A DNA stretch of 64,000 bases. Source: Rhizobiaceae bacterium (GTDB lineage Bacteria; Pseudomonadota; Alphaproteobacteria; Rhizobiales; Rhizobiaceae). Positions 36,973-47,582 of this stretch are shown in pieces. The notes under the pieces are model-generated. The model saw nothing but the letters and a program-made list of their open reading frames with translations, ran no database searches and had not been told where the DNA came from. How positions within the stretch are numbered: the stretch's first letter is position 1; each line of letters begins with the position of its first letter. Made by a program: the position numbers and the translations under genes. Where the stretch lies: the NCBI GenBank assembly GCA_017644005.1, contig JAEPMJ010000003.1, forward strand, positions 248,001-312,000, read 5' to 3'.

Positions 36973-38319
36973 ATGTTCCACAAAATCCTGATTGCCAACC
37001 GCGGTGAGATCGCGCTGCGCATCCTGCGCGCGGCGAAGGAGCTCGGCATCCAGACCGTTGCGGTGCACTCGACAGCCGATGCCGAAGCCATGCATGTGCG
37101 GCTTGCGGACGAAAGTGTGTGCATCGGGCCGCCGCCATCGCGCGACAGCTATCTGAATATCCACCAGATTGTCGCCGCCTGCGAAATCACCGGTGCCGAC
37201 GCCGTGCATCCCGGTTACGGTTTCCTGTCCGAAAACGCCAAATTCGCGGACATTCTGGACGCACACAACATCACCTTCATCGGCCCGCGGGCGGATCATA
37301 TCCGCGTCATGGGCGACAAGATCGAGGCCAAACGCACCGCCAAGCGGCTGGGTATCCCAGTCGTTCCGGGCTCGGACGGAGCCGTAACCGAGGACGCCGA
37401 AGCCAAGCGCATCGCGGCAGAGATCGGTTACCCGGTCATCATCAAGGCATCGGCCGGCGGCGGTGGACGCGGCATGAAGGTCGCACGCAGCGAAGACGAC
37501 ATCGATGTCGCGCTGGCGACCGCGCGCTCCGAAGCCGGCGCCGCATTCGGCGACGACGCCGTCTACATCGAAAAATATCTTGAGAAGCCGAGGCACATCG
37601 AGGTTCAGGTGGTGGGAGACGGCGATGGCCAGGCTGTTCACCTGGGCGAACGCGACTGTTCGCTGCAGCGGCGCCACCAGAAGGTCTGGGAAGAGGCGAA
37701 TTCTCCCGCACTCAACGCGGCCGACCGCTCGCGTATCGGCATGACGGTCGCCAATGCGATGTCGGACTTGAAATATGCCGGCGCAGGGACGATCGAATTC
37801 CTGTACGAAAACGGCGAGTTCTATTTCATCGAGATGAACACCCGCCTGCAGGTCGAACATCCGGTGACGGAAGCGATCACCGGCATCGACCTGGTGCACG
37901 AGCAGATCAGGGTTGCCTCCGGCGCCGGCCTTTCGGTCGAGCAGAAAGACGTCCAGTTCAACGGCCACGCGATCGAGTGCCGCATCAATGCCGAAGACCC
38001 GAAGACGTTTGCCCCCTCGCCGGGAACCGTCTCGCATTTTCATACGCCGGGCGGACTGGGTGTCAGGGTCGATTCAGCGGTGTTCTCGGGCTACAAGATC
38101 CCGCCCTATTACGACAGCCTTATCGGCAAGCTGATCGTGCACGGCTCCAACCGGGTCGAGTGTATGATGCGACTGAGGCGGGCGCTGGGCGAATTCGTGG
38201 TCGACGGCATCAAGACGACGCTGCCGCTGTTCCAGGACCTGGTGAACAGCCGCGACATCGCCAATGGCGACTATGACATTCACTGGCTGGAGAAATATCT
38301 CGCCAAGGCCGATACCTGA
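36973..38319 (+). CDS. accC: Acetyl-CoA carboxylase, biotin carboxylase subunit
   Basis: AccC carboxylates the biotin of AccB using ATP and bicarbonate. The 448-residue protein has the biotin-carboxylase start KILIANRGEIALRILRAAKE, HPGYGFLSENAKFA, the glycine-rich ATP loop KASAGGGGRGMK, ERDCSLQRRHQKV, and EMNTRLQVEHPVTE. Length is normal. Short enough to be the acetyl-CoA enzyme and not the longer alpha chains of propionyl-CoA carboxylase, and adjacent to accB. The aat gene follows after about 75 bp. Confidence 0.96.
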   Translation: MFHKILIANRGEIALRILRAAKELGIQTVAVHSTADAEAMHVRLADESVCIGPPPSRDSYLNIHQIVAACEITGADAVHPGYGFLSENAKFADILDAHNITFIGPRADHIRVMGDKIEAKRTAKRLGIPVVPGSDGAVTEDAEAKRIAAEIGYPVIIKASAGGGGRGMKVARSEDDIDVALATARSEAGAAFGDDAVYIEKYLEKPRHIEVQVVGDGDGQAVHLGERDCSLQRRHQKVWEEANSPALNAADRSRIGMTVANAMSDLKYAGAGTIEFLYENGEFYFIEMNTRLQVEHPVTEAITGIDLVHEQIRVASGAGLSVEQKDVQFNGHAIECRINAEDPKTFAPSPGTVSHFHTPGGLGVRVDSAVFSGYKIPPYYDSLIGKLIVHGSNRVECMMRLRRALGEFVVDGIKTTLPLFQDLVNSRDIANGDYDIHWLEKYLAKADT

Positions 38320-38394
38320 CCTGCCGCCATTGCTGCATTGAAAGTCTGGCAGCAGCACGCATATTACGGCCATGCGACATGGACAGATTCACCG

Positions 38395-39006
38395 GTGAGC
38401 CGGCCGTTCGCGCCCGGGCTGCGCATCCCGCCCGACCTGCTGCTTCGGGCCTATGCCACCGGTGTGTTTCCGATGGCCGAGGGAGCCGACGACCCGGAAG
38501 TCTTCTGGGTGCGACCGGAGACGCGTGGAATTCTGCCGCTCGAGACATTTCGCATGCCGAAAAGCCTCGCCAAGGTCGTGCGGCAAGGCAGGTTCGAAGT
38601 GATGCGGGACAGTGATTTCCAGGGGGTCATTGACGGCTGCGCGGAAGCGAGGCCGGGCCGGCAAAGCACGTGGATAAACAAGCCGATCAGGGAAGCCTAT
38701 GCCGCGCTTTTCGAACAGGGGCATTGCCACACGGTCGAGGCATGGCGCGACGGCGAACTGGTCGGAGGACTTTACGGCGTTACGCTCGGCGCGGCGTTTT
38801 TTGGCGAGAGCATGTTTTCACGCCAGCGAGATGCATCAAAGGTCTGCCTGGCGCATCTGGTCGAACATCTGCGCGCGCGCGGCTTTCGGCTGCTAGACAC
38901 GCAGTTCACGACCGAACATCTGAAACGCTTCGGCGCGCGCGACGTGCCGCGCGCCGCCTATGAGCGCATGCTGGAGAACGCACTCCAAGCAGAGGCGACG
39001 TTCTAG
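38395..39006 (+). CDS. aat: Leucyl/phenylalanyl-tRNA--protein transferase
   Basis: Aat adds Leu or Phe to proteins with basic amino ends, marking them for ClpAP through the N-degron pathway. The 203-residue product has [73 protein letters not shown] and [16 protein letters not shown], all family signatures. I use the GTG at 38395, which gives the usual length of about 204; the frame is open to a TTG at 38338 but the extra residues do not look conserved. It converges on pyrG with a 3-bp gap. Confidence 0.92.
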   Translation: MSRPFAPGLRIPPDLLLRAYATGVFPMAEGADDPEVFWVRPETRGILPLETFRMPKSLAKVVRQGRFEVMRDSDFQGVIDGCAEARPGRQSTWINKPIREAYAALFEQGHCHTVEAWRDGELVGGLYGVTLGAAFFGESMFSRQRDASKVCLAHLVEHLRARGFRLLDTQFTTEHLKRFGARDVPRAAYERMLENALQAEATF

Positions 39007-39009
39007 CGG

Positions 39010-40650
<1,641 letters not shown>

Positions 40651-40805
40651 TTACCGGCGGCGAAGCGATTCCGCCAGCAGAAATGTCGCTTGCATCCATC
40701 TTTTTCGTGACCTGCGGCAAACTCAGCGTGAGCTGGACCAAATCAAGATGCTTGAAAAGCCGGTCCACATGGATAGAAGCCGGTTCTTTGCAGGAGCAGA
40801 ATCTC

Positions 40806-42191
40806 ATGACCACCGCGGCGCCACGTGCTGCATCAACTGGCAGCGGCTGGCTCGCGGAAGTACGGGCCATGGCGGCGCTCGCCTGGCCGATGATCCTGAC
40901 CAATCTCGCGCAGATGAGCATGACCACCACGGATGTGATCATGATGGGGCGGCTGGGCCCGCAATCGCTTGCGGCCGGCGCGCTGGGCGGCAACCTCTAT
41001 TTCGGGCCAATGATGCTGGGGCTCGGGCTCATGCTCGCGACCTCCCCCATGATCGCATCGGAACTCGGCCGGAACCGGCACTCGGTACGAGATGTGCGAC
41101 GCACGGTTCGGCAAGGTCTCTGGCTGGCGGTGGCCGCGTCGATACCGCTATGGCTTTTCCTGTGGCATGGCGGTGCCGTGCTTGCCTGGATGGGGCAAGA
41201 TCCGGAACTTTCGCAAATGGCAGGCGCGTATATTCGCACCATGTTGTGGGCGACCCTGCCCTTCTACGGCTACATCGTTCTCAGGAACTTCATTTCCGCA
41301 CTTGAGCGCCCGGGCTGGGCGCTCGCGATCGTTCTGGTGGCAGTTACCTTCAACGTGTTCGCCAACTGGTGCCTAATGTTCGGCAACCTCGGATTTCCGC
41401 GGCTGGAACTGGTTGGCGCCGGTATCGCCACGACAGCGTCAAACATCCTGATGTTCGGCGGCATGGCGCTGGTGGTCAGCTTCGAAAAGCAGTTTCGGCG
41501 CTACCGCCTTTTCGGCCGCTTCTGGCGCTCGGACTGGCCGCGATTTGTCCAGCTGTTCAAGCTCGGCGCGCCGATTGCCGGTATTCTCGCCTTCGAGGTG
41601 TCGATTTTCAACGCTGCCACCTTCCTTATGGGGTTGATCGGGCCGGTGGCGCTTGCCGCGCATGCGATTGCCATTCAGATCGCCTCGGTTTCCTTCATGG
41701 TGCCGATGAGTATCGGCCAGGCGGTGACGGTGCGCGTCGGACGGGCCTATGGCGCACGCAACCCCGAAGCGGTGAGCCTCGCCGGCTGGACAGCATTCAT
41801 CATCGGCGTCAGCTTCATGGGCCTGATGGCGCTGGTGATGCTGTTGCTGCCACGGTTGCTGATCGCTGCCTTCATCGACATCAACGACGTCGCCAACGCT
41901 GCCGTTGCGGCAACGGCTGTGACCTTTCTCTCACTGGCGGCACTGTTTCAGATCGTCGACGGTGCGCAGGCCGTGGCGTCGGGCATGCTGCGTGGCTTGC
42001 ACGACACGGCAAAACCCATGGTGCTGGCGGCAATCGGCTATTGGGGCATTGGGCTGCCGCTGAGCTATGTTCTTGCCTTTCCGGTCGGCATGAACGGTAC
42101 CGGTGTCTGGCTGGGTCTGTTTTTCGGGCTGGCCGCTGTCGCGGTCATGCTGGTCATCCGCTGGACACGGCGGGGCAAACTGCTCAACTAG
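40806..42191 (+). CDS. MATE family multidrug efflux transporter
   Basis: The 461-residue inner-membrane protein has about 12 hydrophobic helices and the MATE-family pattern: WPMILTNLAQMSMTTTDVIMMGRLG at the first helix and IGPVALAAHAIAIQIASVSFMVP and IGQAVTVRVGRAYGAR at the start of the second half. It exports cationic drugs or metabolites with Na+ or H+. The substrate cannot be told from sequence. The ATG at 40806 has AGGAG nine bases upstream. It converges on the following minus-strand gene, sharing a 4-bp CTAG of overlapping stops. Confidence 0.9.
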   Translation: MTTAAPRAASTGSGWLAEVRAMAALAWPMILTNLAQMSMTTTDVIMMGRLGPQSLAAGALGGNLYFGPMMLGLGLMLATSPMIASELGRNRHSVRDVRRTVRQGLWLAVAASIPLWLFLWHGGAVLAWMGQDPELSQMAGAYIRTMLWATLPFYGYIVLRNFISALERPGWALAIVLVAVTFNVFANWCLMFGNLGFPRLELVGAGIATTASNILMFGGMALVVSFEKQFRRYRLFGRFWRSDWPRFVQLFKLGAPIAGILAFEVSIFNAATFLMGLIGPVALAAHAIAIQIASVSFMVPMSIGQAVTVRVGRAYGARNPEAVSLAGWTAFIIGVSFMGLMALVMLLLPRLLIAAFIDINDVANAAVAATAVTFLSLAALFQIVDGAQAVASGMLRGLHDTAKPMVLAAIGYWGIGLPLSYVLAFPVGMNGTGVWLGLFFGLAAVAVMLVIRWTRRGKLLN

Positions 42192-42670
42192 GAGCGTGCA
42201 AAAAAGCCGCCTTTGCGCTTCTTCTTCGCTTCGTCGATCAGCATGTTCGCGGTCTGCATGCGCACCATGGCATCGGATCGCAAATGCGGAGCCACAAGGT
42301 CGGGGTGGTTCCGGGATGCGAAACGGCGGCGCAGTGCGTCGAGATCCGAGGGAATGCGGCTGCCGTCGAGTCCAAGTTCTCGAGCAATAGAATCGCGGTC
42401 CGTATTCAGAGTTATAGACGCAGAATCCAGCGGCGGAGCGTCGACCACCGGCCTGGCGCCAGCGGCCGGCTTGCCCGCCGCATCATGCATTTCGTCCGCA
42501 TAGCGTGCGGTCAATTCCTCAGGCGAGAAGACAATCTTGCCCGAACACAGCTCATCCGCAACCGACAGCGGATCAAGCCGGACATTCCGGGCCGGCGCAT
42601 CGTCTTCCCGCGCGGCGGCCTGGGCCATCAACTGATCTAGAACTGACGCGAAATCGCGGTCCTTGTGCAT
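42188..42670 (-). CDS. J-domain-like protein of unknown function
   Basis: The 160-residue protein ends in a segment resembling a degenerate DnaJ domain: DALRRRFASRNHPDLVAPHLRSD around His122-Pro-Asp, the Hsp70-stimulating motif, then a helix QTANMLIDEAKKKRKGG like J-domain helix III/IV. The first ~100 residues are polar with no recognised domain. It may stimulate DnaK for a specific client, but the spacing of helix II is short, so this is a guess. The ATG at 42670 follows GGGAG. It is expressed against the MATE gene, with overlapping stops. Confidence 0.65.
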   Translation of the reverse strand: MHKDRDFASVLDQLMAQAAAREDDAPARNVRLDPLSVADELCSGKIVFSPEELTARYADEMHDAAGKPAAGARPVVDAPPLDSASITLNTDRDSIARELGLDGSRIPSDLDALRRRFASRNHPDLVAPHLRSDAMVRMQTANMLIDEAKKKRKGGFFARS

Positions 42671-42741
42671 TTGCGATCTGTCTCCCACAGCTCGGCTTAC
42701 TCGCATCCGAGCCTAGCCTGGTCGACTTAAGGATTTCACCT

Positions 42742-42918
42742 ATGGATATCCGGCATTTTAGCGACCAGCGGCCGGACGCCGCCGATATCCGCACCGAGGC
42801 CCATGCGAACCGGCGGAAACGCTTGCGCTCACAAGGCCAAAAGCGCAGTCTCGCCGCATTTCCCGGCAATATCCGGTTTCGAAGCGGCGGAGGAGAATCA
42901 TGCGGCTTGTTCTGGTGA
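42742..42918 (+). CDS. Possible small basic protein (58 residues)
   Basis: An ATG at 42742 has an AAGGA sequence 8-12 bases upstream and opens 58 residues (MDIRHFSDQRPDAADIRTEA onwards) with a basic centre (ANRRKRLRSQGQKRS). It ends inside the start of the next gene, overlapping it by 19 bp. I recognise no family. The decent ribosome-binding site and position make it a candidate small gene, perhaps coupling translation of the downstream secreted protein, but it may be chance. Confidence 0.3.
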   Translation: MDIRHFSDQRPDAADIRTEAHANRRKRLRSQGQKRSLAAFPGNIRFRSGGGESCGLFW

Positions 42919-43934
42919 TCACGTGCGGCATGGCGGCGGCGTGCAGCAGCGCGCTGGCCGAGGAAGCCTATCTCGACAACAGATCTGACGCTGCGGCACT
43001 GGTCAAATCGCTCTACAATGCAGTGAACCGAAAGGAATATGCCCGCGCCTGGAGCTATTTTTCCGAACCGCCGGCATCGTCACTAGAAGACTATGCCGCC
43101 GGCTTTTCAGACACCGAGCGTGTGACGATCCGCACTGGCCGCGTCACGGAAGAAGGCGCGGCGGGCAGCGTCATCTACAGGCTTCCGCTGGCCATCGAAG
43201 CGCATGCGAGCGACGGCAATGTCCGCGTCTTTTCCGGCTGCTACAGCCTGCGAATGGCAAATCCGGAAATCGCGACGGACGCCTTTACGCCGCTGAGCAT
43301 CACCAATGGCCGGTTTTCCGCTTCCCACGCCAGCCTGGATGAGTCCGTCCCTGCGGATTGCGACGGCGGGCCCGTCCTGTCGCAACCGGAATTGCTGCAC
43401 GAACGGGCCGTCGCCCTTTACGAGGACGCGTTTTCACAGACCTGTGAGCAAATGAGCGGCCTTGCCCGCACCGAGCGCGAGCCGGATGTGCACGAACTCG
43501 CCTACCGTTATGCCTATGAGACCGCGAGCGATCCCGAGCACAAGGCATGGCTGTTCCGCTTTCCCTGCAACAGCGGCGCCTACAACGAGTCGGAAGTCTA
43601 CATATTCGGTTACGATTACAACGAACTGCGCCTGCTCTCGTTCGCTACCCCACATCTGGACGTGCGTTATCAGGACGACGATTTCGAAAAGCCTGTGGAT
43701 GCGATCTATGTGATCGGCTTCAAGTCGGTCGGCGAACTGGTCAATTCCGACTTCGACCCGGCTACAAAAACACTCCACTCGTGGTCGAAGTGGCGCGGCA
43801 TCGGCGACGCCTCATCGCGCGGCGAATGGCTGTTCCGCAGCGGCGAGTTCTCGCTGGTGCGTTTCGATGTCGATGCATCCTATGACGGTGAGGTCAATCC
43901 ACGCACCGTTGTGGACTACGCCTCCGGCCCGTGA
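42900..43934 (+). CDS. Secreted DUF1176-like protein
   Basis: The 344-residue product has a signal peptide (LVLVITCGMAAACSSALA, cleaved near AEEA). The first half (YNAVNRKEYARAWSYFS) looks like a small helical-beta domain; the second half (WLFRFPCNSGAYNESEVYIF through KWRGIGDASSRGEWLFRSGEFSLV) resembles DUF1176 proteins of the periplasm. Several cysteines may form disulfides. Function is unknown. The ATG at 42900 follows GGAGGAGAATC, a strong ribosome-binding site. It converges on the DUF1330 gene with a 3-bp gap. Confidence 0.7.
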   Translation: MRLVLVITCGMAAACSSALAEEAYLDNRSDAAALVKSLYNAVNRKEYARAWSYFSEPPASSLEDYAAGFSDTERVTIRTGRVTEEGAAGSVIYRLPLAIEAHASDGNVRVFSGCYSLRMANPEIATDAFTPLSITNGRFSASHASLDESVPADCDGGPVLSQPELLHERAVALYEDAFSQTCEQMSGLARTEREPDVHELAYRYAYETASDPEHKAWLFRFPCNSGAYNESEVYIFGYDYNELRLLSFATPHLDVRYQDDDFEKPVDAIYVIGFKSVGELVNSDFDPATKTLHSWSKWRGIGDASSRGEWLFRSGEFSLVRFDVDASYDGEVNPRTVVDYASGP

Positions 43935-43937
43935 CGC

Positions 43938-44351
43938 CTATTCGCCGAAACCCGCACCGGAACTGCGCGGCGCCAGGCGGATAAGCCTTGAGTCCAGAAC
44001 CGCCGCCTGCCGGTGGCGCACAGCCATCTGGTAGTCAGGATCCTTCACCATCTCGACGAAAGCGGCGGCGCTCGGATATTCGGCGATGAAACAGATGTCC
44101 CATAGCTCCTCCTCAGGTCCAATCAGCATCAGCCTGAAGTCTCCCGACCAGGCGATGCGCCCGCCGACGCGGCGAAAAACCGGCCCGCTCTCGCGCCCGT
44201 AGGCTGCATAGGCTTCAGCGCCGGTGGCCGCGGTACCGTCCTCATATTCGGCTTGATCGCGCAGCCGCACAAGATTGAGCATGTGGACCGGACCTTCATC
44301 GGGAAGCCCCCGGAACCTGCCGAACATTTCGCGTGTCGGATCAACGTACAT
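43938..44351 (-). CDS. DUF1330 family protein
   Basis: The 137-residue protein is a ferredoxin-like alpha-beta barrel of the DUF1330 type: VHMLNLVRLRDQAEYED, AYAAYGRESGPVFRRVGGRI, ICFIAEYPSAAAFVEMVKDPDYQ and RHRQAAVLDSRLI. Relatives form dimers and some act as small-molecule or oxygenase-like modules; the role is not established. It starts 8 bp after the hydrolase stop with GAGGG as ribosome-binding site, so it is the last gene of the long minus-strand block. Confidence 0.85.
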   Translation of the reverse strand: MYVDPTREMFGRFRGLPDEGPVHMLNLVRLRDQAEYEDGTAATGAEAYAAYGRESGPVFRRVGGRIAWSGDFRLMLIGPEEELWDICFIAEYPSAAAFVEMVKDPDYQMAVRHRQAAVLDSRLIRLAPRSSGAGFGE

Positions 44352-44359
44352 TCAAGCCC

Positions 44360-45229
44360 TCATTGCTGTTCGAGCATCCAGTTGATCGTCTCGCGCCAGT
44401 CGGTCATGCGGATCGGCGTGCCATGGCTGCCGGTCTCAAACCGCACCATGCGGATGGGATAACCAGGCTTCGCCTTCCTCACCGAGCGATAGAAATCTTC
44501 CATCCTTCCGATCGGAAACACGCTGTCGCGGCTGCCATGGCCAAGGAATACCGGTACGGAGCGGCGGAACGCGGCACTGCCGGTAAAGTCGACGTCCCAA
44601 AGTGAGCCCAGCAGCATGAGACCACCCAGTCTCGGGGCGATGTCGGCATCGCGCGCAAACCGCCAGCACAGCGCGCCGCCCATGGAGCCGCAGGCAAAGA
44701 CGATCTCGGCCGCGGGCGAGGCGCGCATGTAGATCGATAGCAGCGCCTTGATCTCGGCAGCGCCCTTGTCGCTGAAATCGCTGAAGTCCGGAGACAGGTA
44801 AAGCCCGCCTGCGTTGTTTACCAGGTTCTTGATACGGTTGAAATTGCCGCCGAAGGTGAAGTCGTCCGCGCCCTGGCGACGGCTGCCGCCCTGACCGTGC
44901 AGATAGACCACAATGACACTGGCGCGGCGCGAGGTGCCGACCGCGATGTGGCGCACCTTGCCGGCTGGCGTTTCGGCCACAAGGTCGTGCTGCTCGCGAC
45001 GAACGCTTGTCGTTACATATTTGCCGTGGACCCGCCGCTCCGGTGTCTGGTCGCGACCGTTAATGTCGCGCATCTCGTCGTAGTCGACGATGAGGTAGTC
45101 GCCGTCATCCTCTACCGACAAAAGGCCGGGATAAGCGAACAGCCTGTCCTTGTGGGGCGGCAGGAGTTGCGCAGCCGACAGACCGGTTGAGAGGAGCAGG
45201 AACAGCGTTGAAAGGAACGTGCGATTCAT
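44360..45229 (-). CDS. Secreted alpha/beta hydrolase
   Basis: The 289-residue protein has a signal peptide (FLSTLFLLLSTGLSAAQ) and a hydrolase fold: VIVVYLHGQGGSRR (oxyanion loop), nucleophile elbow CGSMGG with Ser182, VFLGHGSRDSVFP with the likely acid, and FETGSHGTP with the likely histidine. It may be a periplasmic esterase or phospholipase-like enzyme. It lies 33 bp after the molybdenum-cofactor fusion gene and upstream of DUF1330; whether it belongs functionally to the maturation genes is unknown. Confidence 0.8.
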   Translation of the reverse strand: MNRTFLSTLFLLLSTGLSAAQLLPPHKDRLFAYPGLLSVEDDGDYLIVDYDEMRDINGRDQTPERRVHGKYVTTSVRREQHDLVAETPAGKVRHIAVGTSRRASVIVVYLHGQGGSRRQGADDFTFGGNFNRIKNLVNNAGGLYLSPDFSDFSDKGAAEIKALLSIYMRASPAAEIVFACGSMGGALCWRFARDADIAPRLGGLMLLGSLWDVDFTGSAAFRRSVPVFLGHGSRDSVFPIGRMEDFYRSVRKAKPGYPIRMVRFETGSHGTPIRMTDWRETINWMLEQQ

Positions 45230-45262
45230 CGGCGCAAGGTAAGCAGTTCGGTGGGTGGACGG

Positions 45263-46870
45263 CTAGTCCTCAAGGACACCGCCGGCAGCCTTCAACGCGT
45301 CGGGCGTATCCACGTCGATCCGCGCCGCCTCGCCGATCTCGATATCGACCACCTCAAGATCGCTGTTTTCGATTATGTGGCGCGCACCGGTGTCGCCCTG
45401 CAGCGTTTCGATCTCGGCAAACAGCGAACGCGGAAGAACGACCGGGTTGCCGCGCTGGCCCGACGCGGTGGCACGGACAATCGCGCCGCCGCCATGAGCG
45501 CGAAACGCCTCAACAAGCTTGCTTATATCGGATGCGGACACCGCAGGCATATCCGCGAGAACGATGATCGCGGCATCGACCTCGCGATTCAGTGCGCGAA
45601 TGCCGGCATCGAGCGAACTTGCGATACCGGAGGCGAATTGCGGGTTTTCGACTGTGCGGATGCCAGCATCGGAGATTGCAGCGCCAACCTCCTCAGCCTG
45701 ATGGCCGAGCACTGCTACTGCGTCACGCAGCCCGGCCTCGACCAGCGCGCGCGCGCTGCGGTGGACAAGCGCCTCGCCATCAAACCGCGCCAGCAGCTTG
45801 TTGCGCGCGCCCATGCGGCTCGAACGGCCCGCAGCAAGCAGAACCCCACCAATTTCCGGCACGCGCGTGCGGCGCGTTTCGCGCGGCTGCGGCCGAGAGG
45901 GTATTTCTGCGAGCAGACCGCCGACACCCATTCCGGCAATGTCCGCCGACGTCAGATTCAGCCCGGCAGCAAGTCGATTCAGCACCCAATCGAACCCGTT
46001 TTCCTTCGGGCTACGAGCGCAGCCTGGCGCGCCAATCACGGGTTTGCCCTGCAATTCACCGATTACCAGCAGATTTCCCGGATCGACCGGCATGCCGGTG
46101 CGTTCCACGCGTCCGCCTGCCAGCCTGATGGCGGCGGGGATGACATCGTCCTCGTCGCTGACGGCTGATGCGCCAAAGGCAATGAGAATATCGTTGTTGG
46201 CCGCAAGCGTCTTCAGGGCGCCGGCAAGCGCTGCCGGCTCATGCGGTGTCAGGTGTTCATCGGTGATCCGGCTGCCAGAGCGCGCCAGCCGGGCGGCAGT
46301 CAATTCCGTCGTCTTGGAAAGCACCGAGGTTTTGGTGCCGGCCAGTTGGGTTTGCGCCAGTCCCACCCTGAGGCTCCGGAACGGGTGAACCGCAAGCGCC
46401 TTCCCCTCCCCGGCTTTCGCTTCCGCCTCCGCGACCAAATCGCCGTCGACCGCATAGGGGATGATCTTTACCGTCGCGACCATCTGCCCGGCCTCGACTG
46501 CTGAATAATCGGCAAGAGTCGCGACCGTAATTACGGGGTCGATCGCGTTCAGTGCATCGATCAGGCTTTTTTCAACCGTGAGAAGGCCGGCCGCTGCGGC
46601 ATGGAGATTGACGCGGCCGGTCGATGCCGTGCGAATTTCCACCCCGTCAACGCGCATCGCTCTTGCGATACGGCCGGCAGCTTCATTTTCGGCAATATCG
46701 CCCGTATCGAGCCGTGCGACCGTGACAGTCGTCACACCTGCCGCGCCAAGTGCCTCGATATCGTGGCGAGTGAGCAGATGCGCCTTGCGCAGGCGCTTGC
46801 CATTCACCTGGATCGAATGCGCCAGGATCGTTCCTTCCGCGTCGGAGACCGGGCAAGGCCCGAACTTCAT
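45263..46870 (-). CDS. Molybdopterin-binding / MobA-like nucleotidyltransferase fusion
   Basis: The 535-residue protein joins two molybdenum-cofactor modules. Residues 1 to about 330 resemble the molybdopterin-binding MoeA/MogA/CinA fold (ILIAFGASAVSDEDDVIPAAI). From about 340 comes a MobA/MocA-type transferase with the nucleotide loop LLAAGRSSRMGARNKLL and later VLADMPAVSASD and RGNPVVLP. It should activate the cofactor to its cytosine dinucleotide form for xanthine- or CO-dehydrogenase-type enzymes. It overlaps the XdhC gene upstream by 4 bp (ATGA). Confidence 0.87.
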   Translation of the reverse strand: MKFGPCPVSDAEGTILAHSIQVNGKRLRKAHLLTRHDIEALGAAGVTTVTVARLDTGDIAENEAAGRIARAMRVDGVEIRTASTGRVNLHAAAAGLLTVEKSLIDALNAIDPVITVATLADYSAVEAGQMVATVKIIPYAVDGDLVAEAEAKAGEGKALAVHPFRSLRVGLAQTQLAGTKTSVLSKTTELTAARLARSGSRITDEHLTPHEPAALAGALKTLAANNDILIAFGASAVSDEDDVIPAAIRLAGGRVERTGMPVDPGNLLVIGELQGKPVIGAPGCARSPKENGFDWVLNRLAAGLNLTSADIAGMGVGGLLAEIPSRPQPRETRRTRVPEIGGVLLAAGRSSRMGARNKLLARFDGEALVHRSARALVEAGLRDAVAVLGHQAEEVGAAISDAGIRTVENPQFASGIASSLDAGIRALNREVDAAIIVLADMPAVSASDISKLVEAFRAHGGGAIVRATASGQRGNPVVLPRSLFAEIETLQGDTGARHIIENSDLEVVDIEIGEAARIDVDTPDALKAAGGVLED

Positions 46871-47577
46871 GCCGCCCTCATGCGCAATCCGCCTGCCAGA
46901 TCGCGTTTGCGCAGCGCTTCGATGATCTGTGCCAGCGTCGCAACGGCAATCTCGGCCGGGCTTGCCGCGGCTATGTCGAGCCCGATCGGCGCGTGGATAC
47001 GCTCAAGATCAGCATCCGACAGGCCGCCTTCCCTCAGTCGCTCGACGCGCCTGGCATGCGTCTTCCTGCTGCCGAGCGCGCCGACGTAGAAGCATCCCGC
47101 GTCGAGTGCTGCCGTCAGCGGGTAATCGTCGATCTTCGGGTCATGGGTGAGTGCGGCAAGCGCGGTGTAGGCATCCAAGGGCCGGTTTTTCAGCGCATCC
47201 TCCGGCCATTCGGCGCGTAATGCGACACCTGCAAAGCGCTCCTCGGTGGCAAAGGCCGTACGTGGGTCGATGACCGTCATGTCGAAGCCGGCGATTTTCG
47301 CCATCGGCGCAAGCGCCTGACTGATGTGCACGGCTCCTATAACCACCAGGCGCGGCGGCGGCACGTGCACATTGAAAAACAGCTCGCGACCATCGATTTC
47401 GGCCAGGCCCGATTTCCCCGACCGGAAAGCGCGCCGAACGGCATCGCCAAGGTCGCCGGAAATTTCGTCCCCCTCACGCACCAGCTGACCCCTACCGTCC
47501 GCCGTGTCAGTGATGAGAATGGCGGCGCGGCGCGCGGCGCGCTCGGCGTTGAGCTCCTTCAGTAGCGCGAGATCCAT
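46867..47577 (-). CDS. XdhC-type molybdoenzyme maturation protein (Rossmann domain)
   Basis: The 236-residue protein has the XdhC carboxyl-terminal Rossmann domain: PPRLVVIGAVHISQALAPMA, MTVIDPRTAFATEERF, ALTHDPKIDDYPL, FYVGALGSRKTHARR and IGLDIAAASPAEIAVA. XdhC proteins receive the molybdenum cofactor, help its sulfuration and pass it to molybdenum hydroxylases. The smaller XdhC/CoxI domain is in the separate upstream protein, only 5 bp away, so the two together equal a split XdhC. Confidence 0.9.
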   Translation of the reverse strand: MDLALLKELNAERAARRAAILITDTADGRGQLVREGDEISGDLGDAVRRAFRSGKSGLAEIDGRELFFNVHVPPPRLVVIGAVHISQALAPMAKIAGFDMTVIDPRTAFATEERFAGVALRAEWPEDALKNRPLDAYTALAALTHDPKIDDYPLTAALDAGCFYVGALGSRKTHARRVERLREGGLSDADLERIHAPIGLDIAAASPAEIAVATLAQIIEALRKRDLAGGLRMRAA

Positions 47578-47582
47578 CGCAA

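Noticed and set aside
36328-38043. A 571-codon open frame antisense to accB and accC
   Set aside because: Same reason: complementary to well-conserved genes, with His/Arg/Asp-rich low-information protein.
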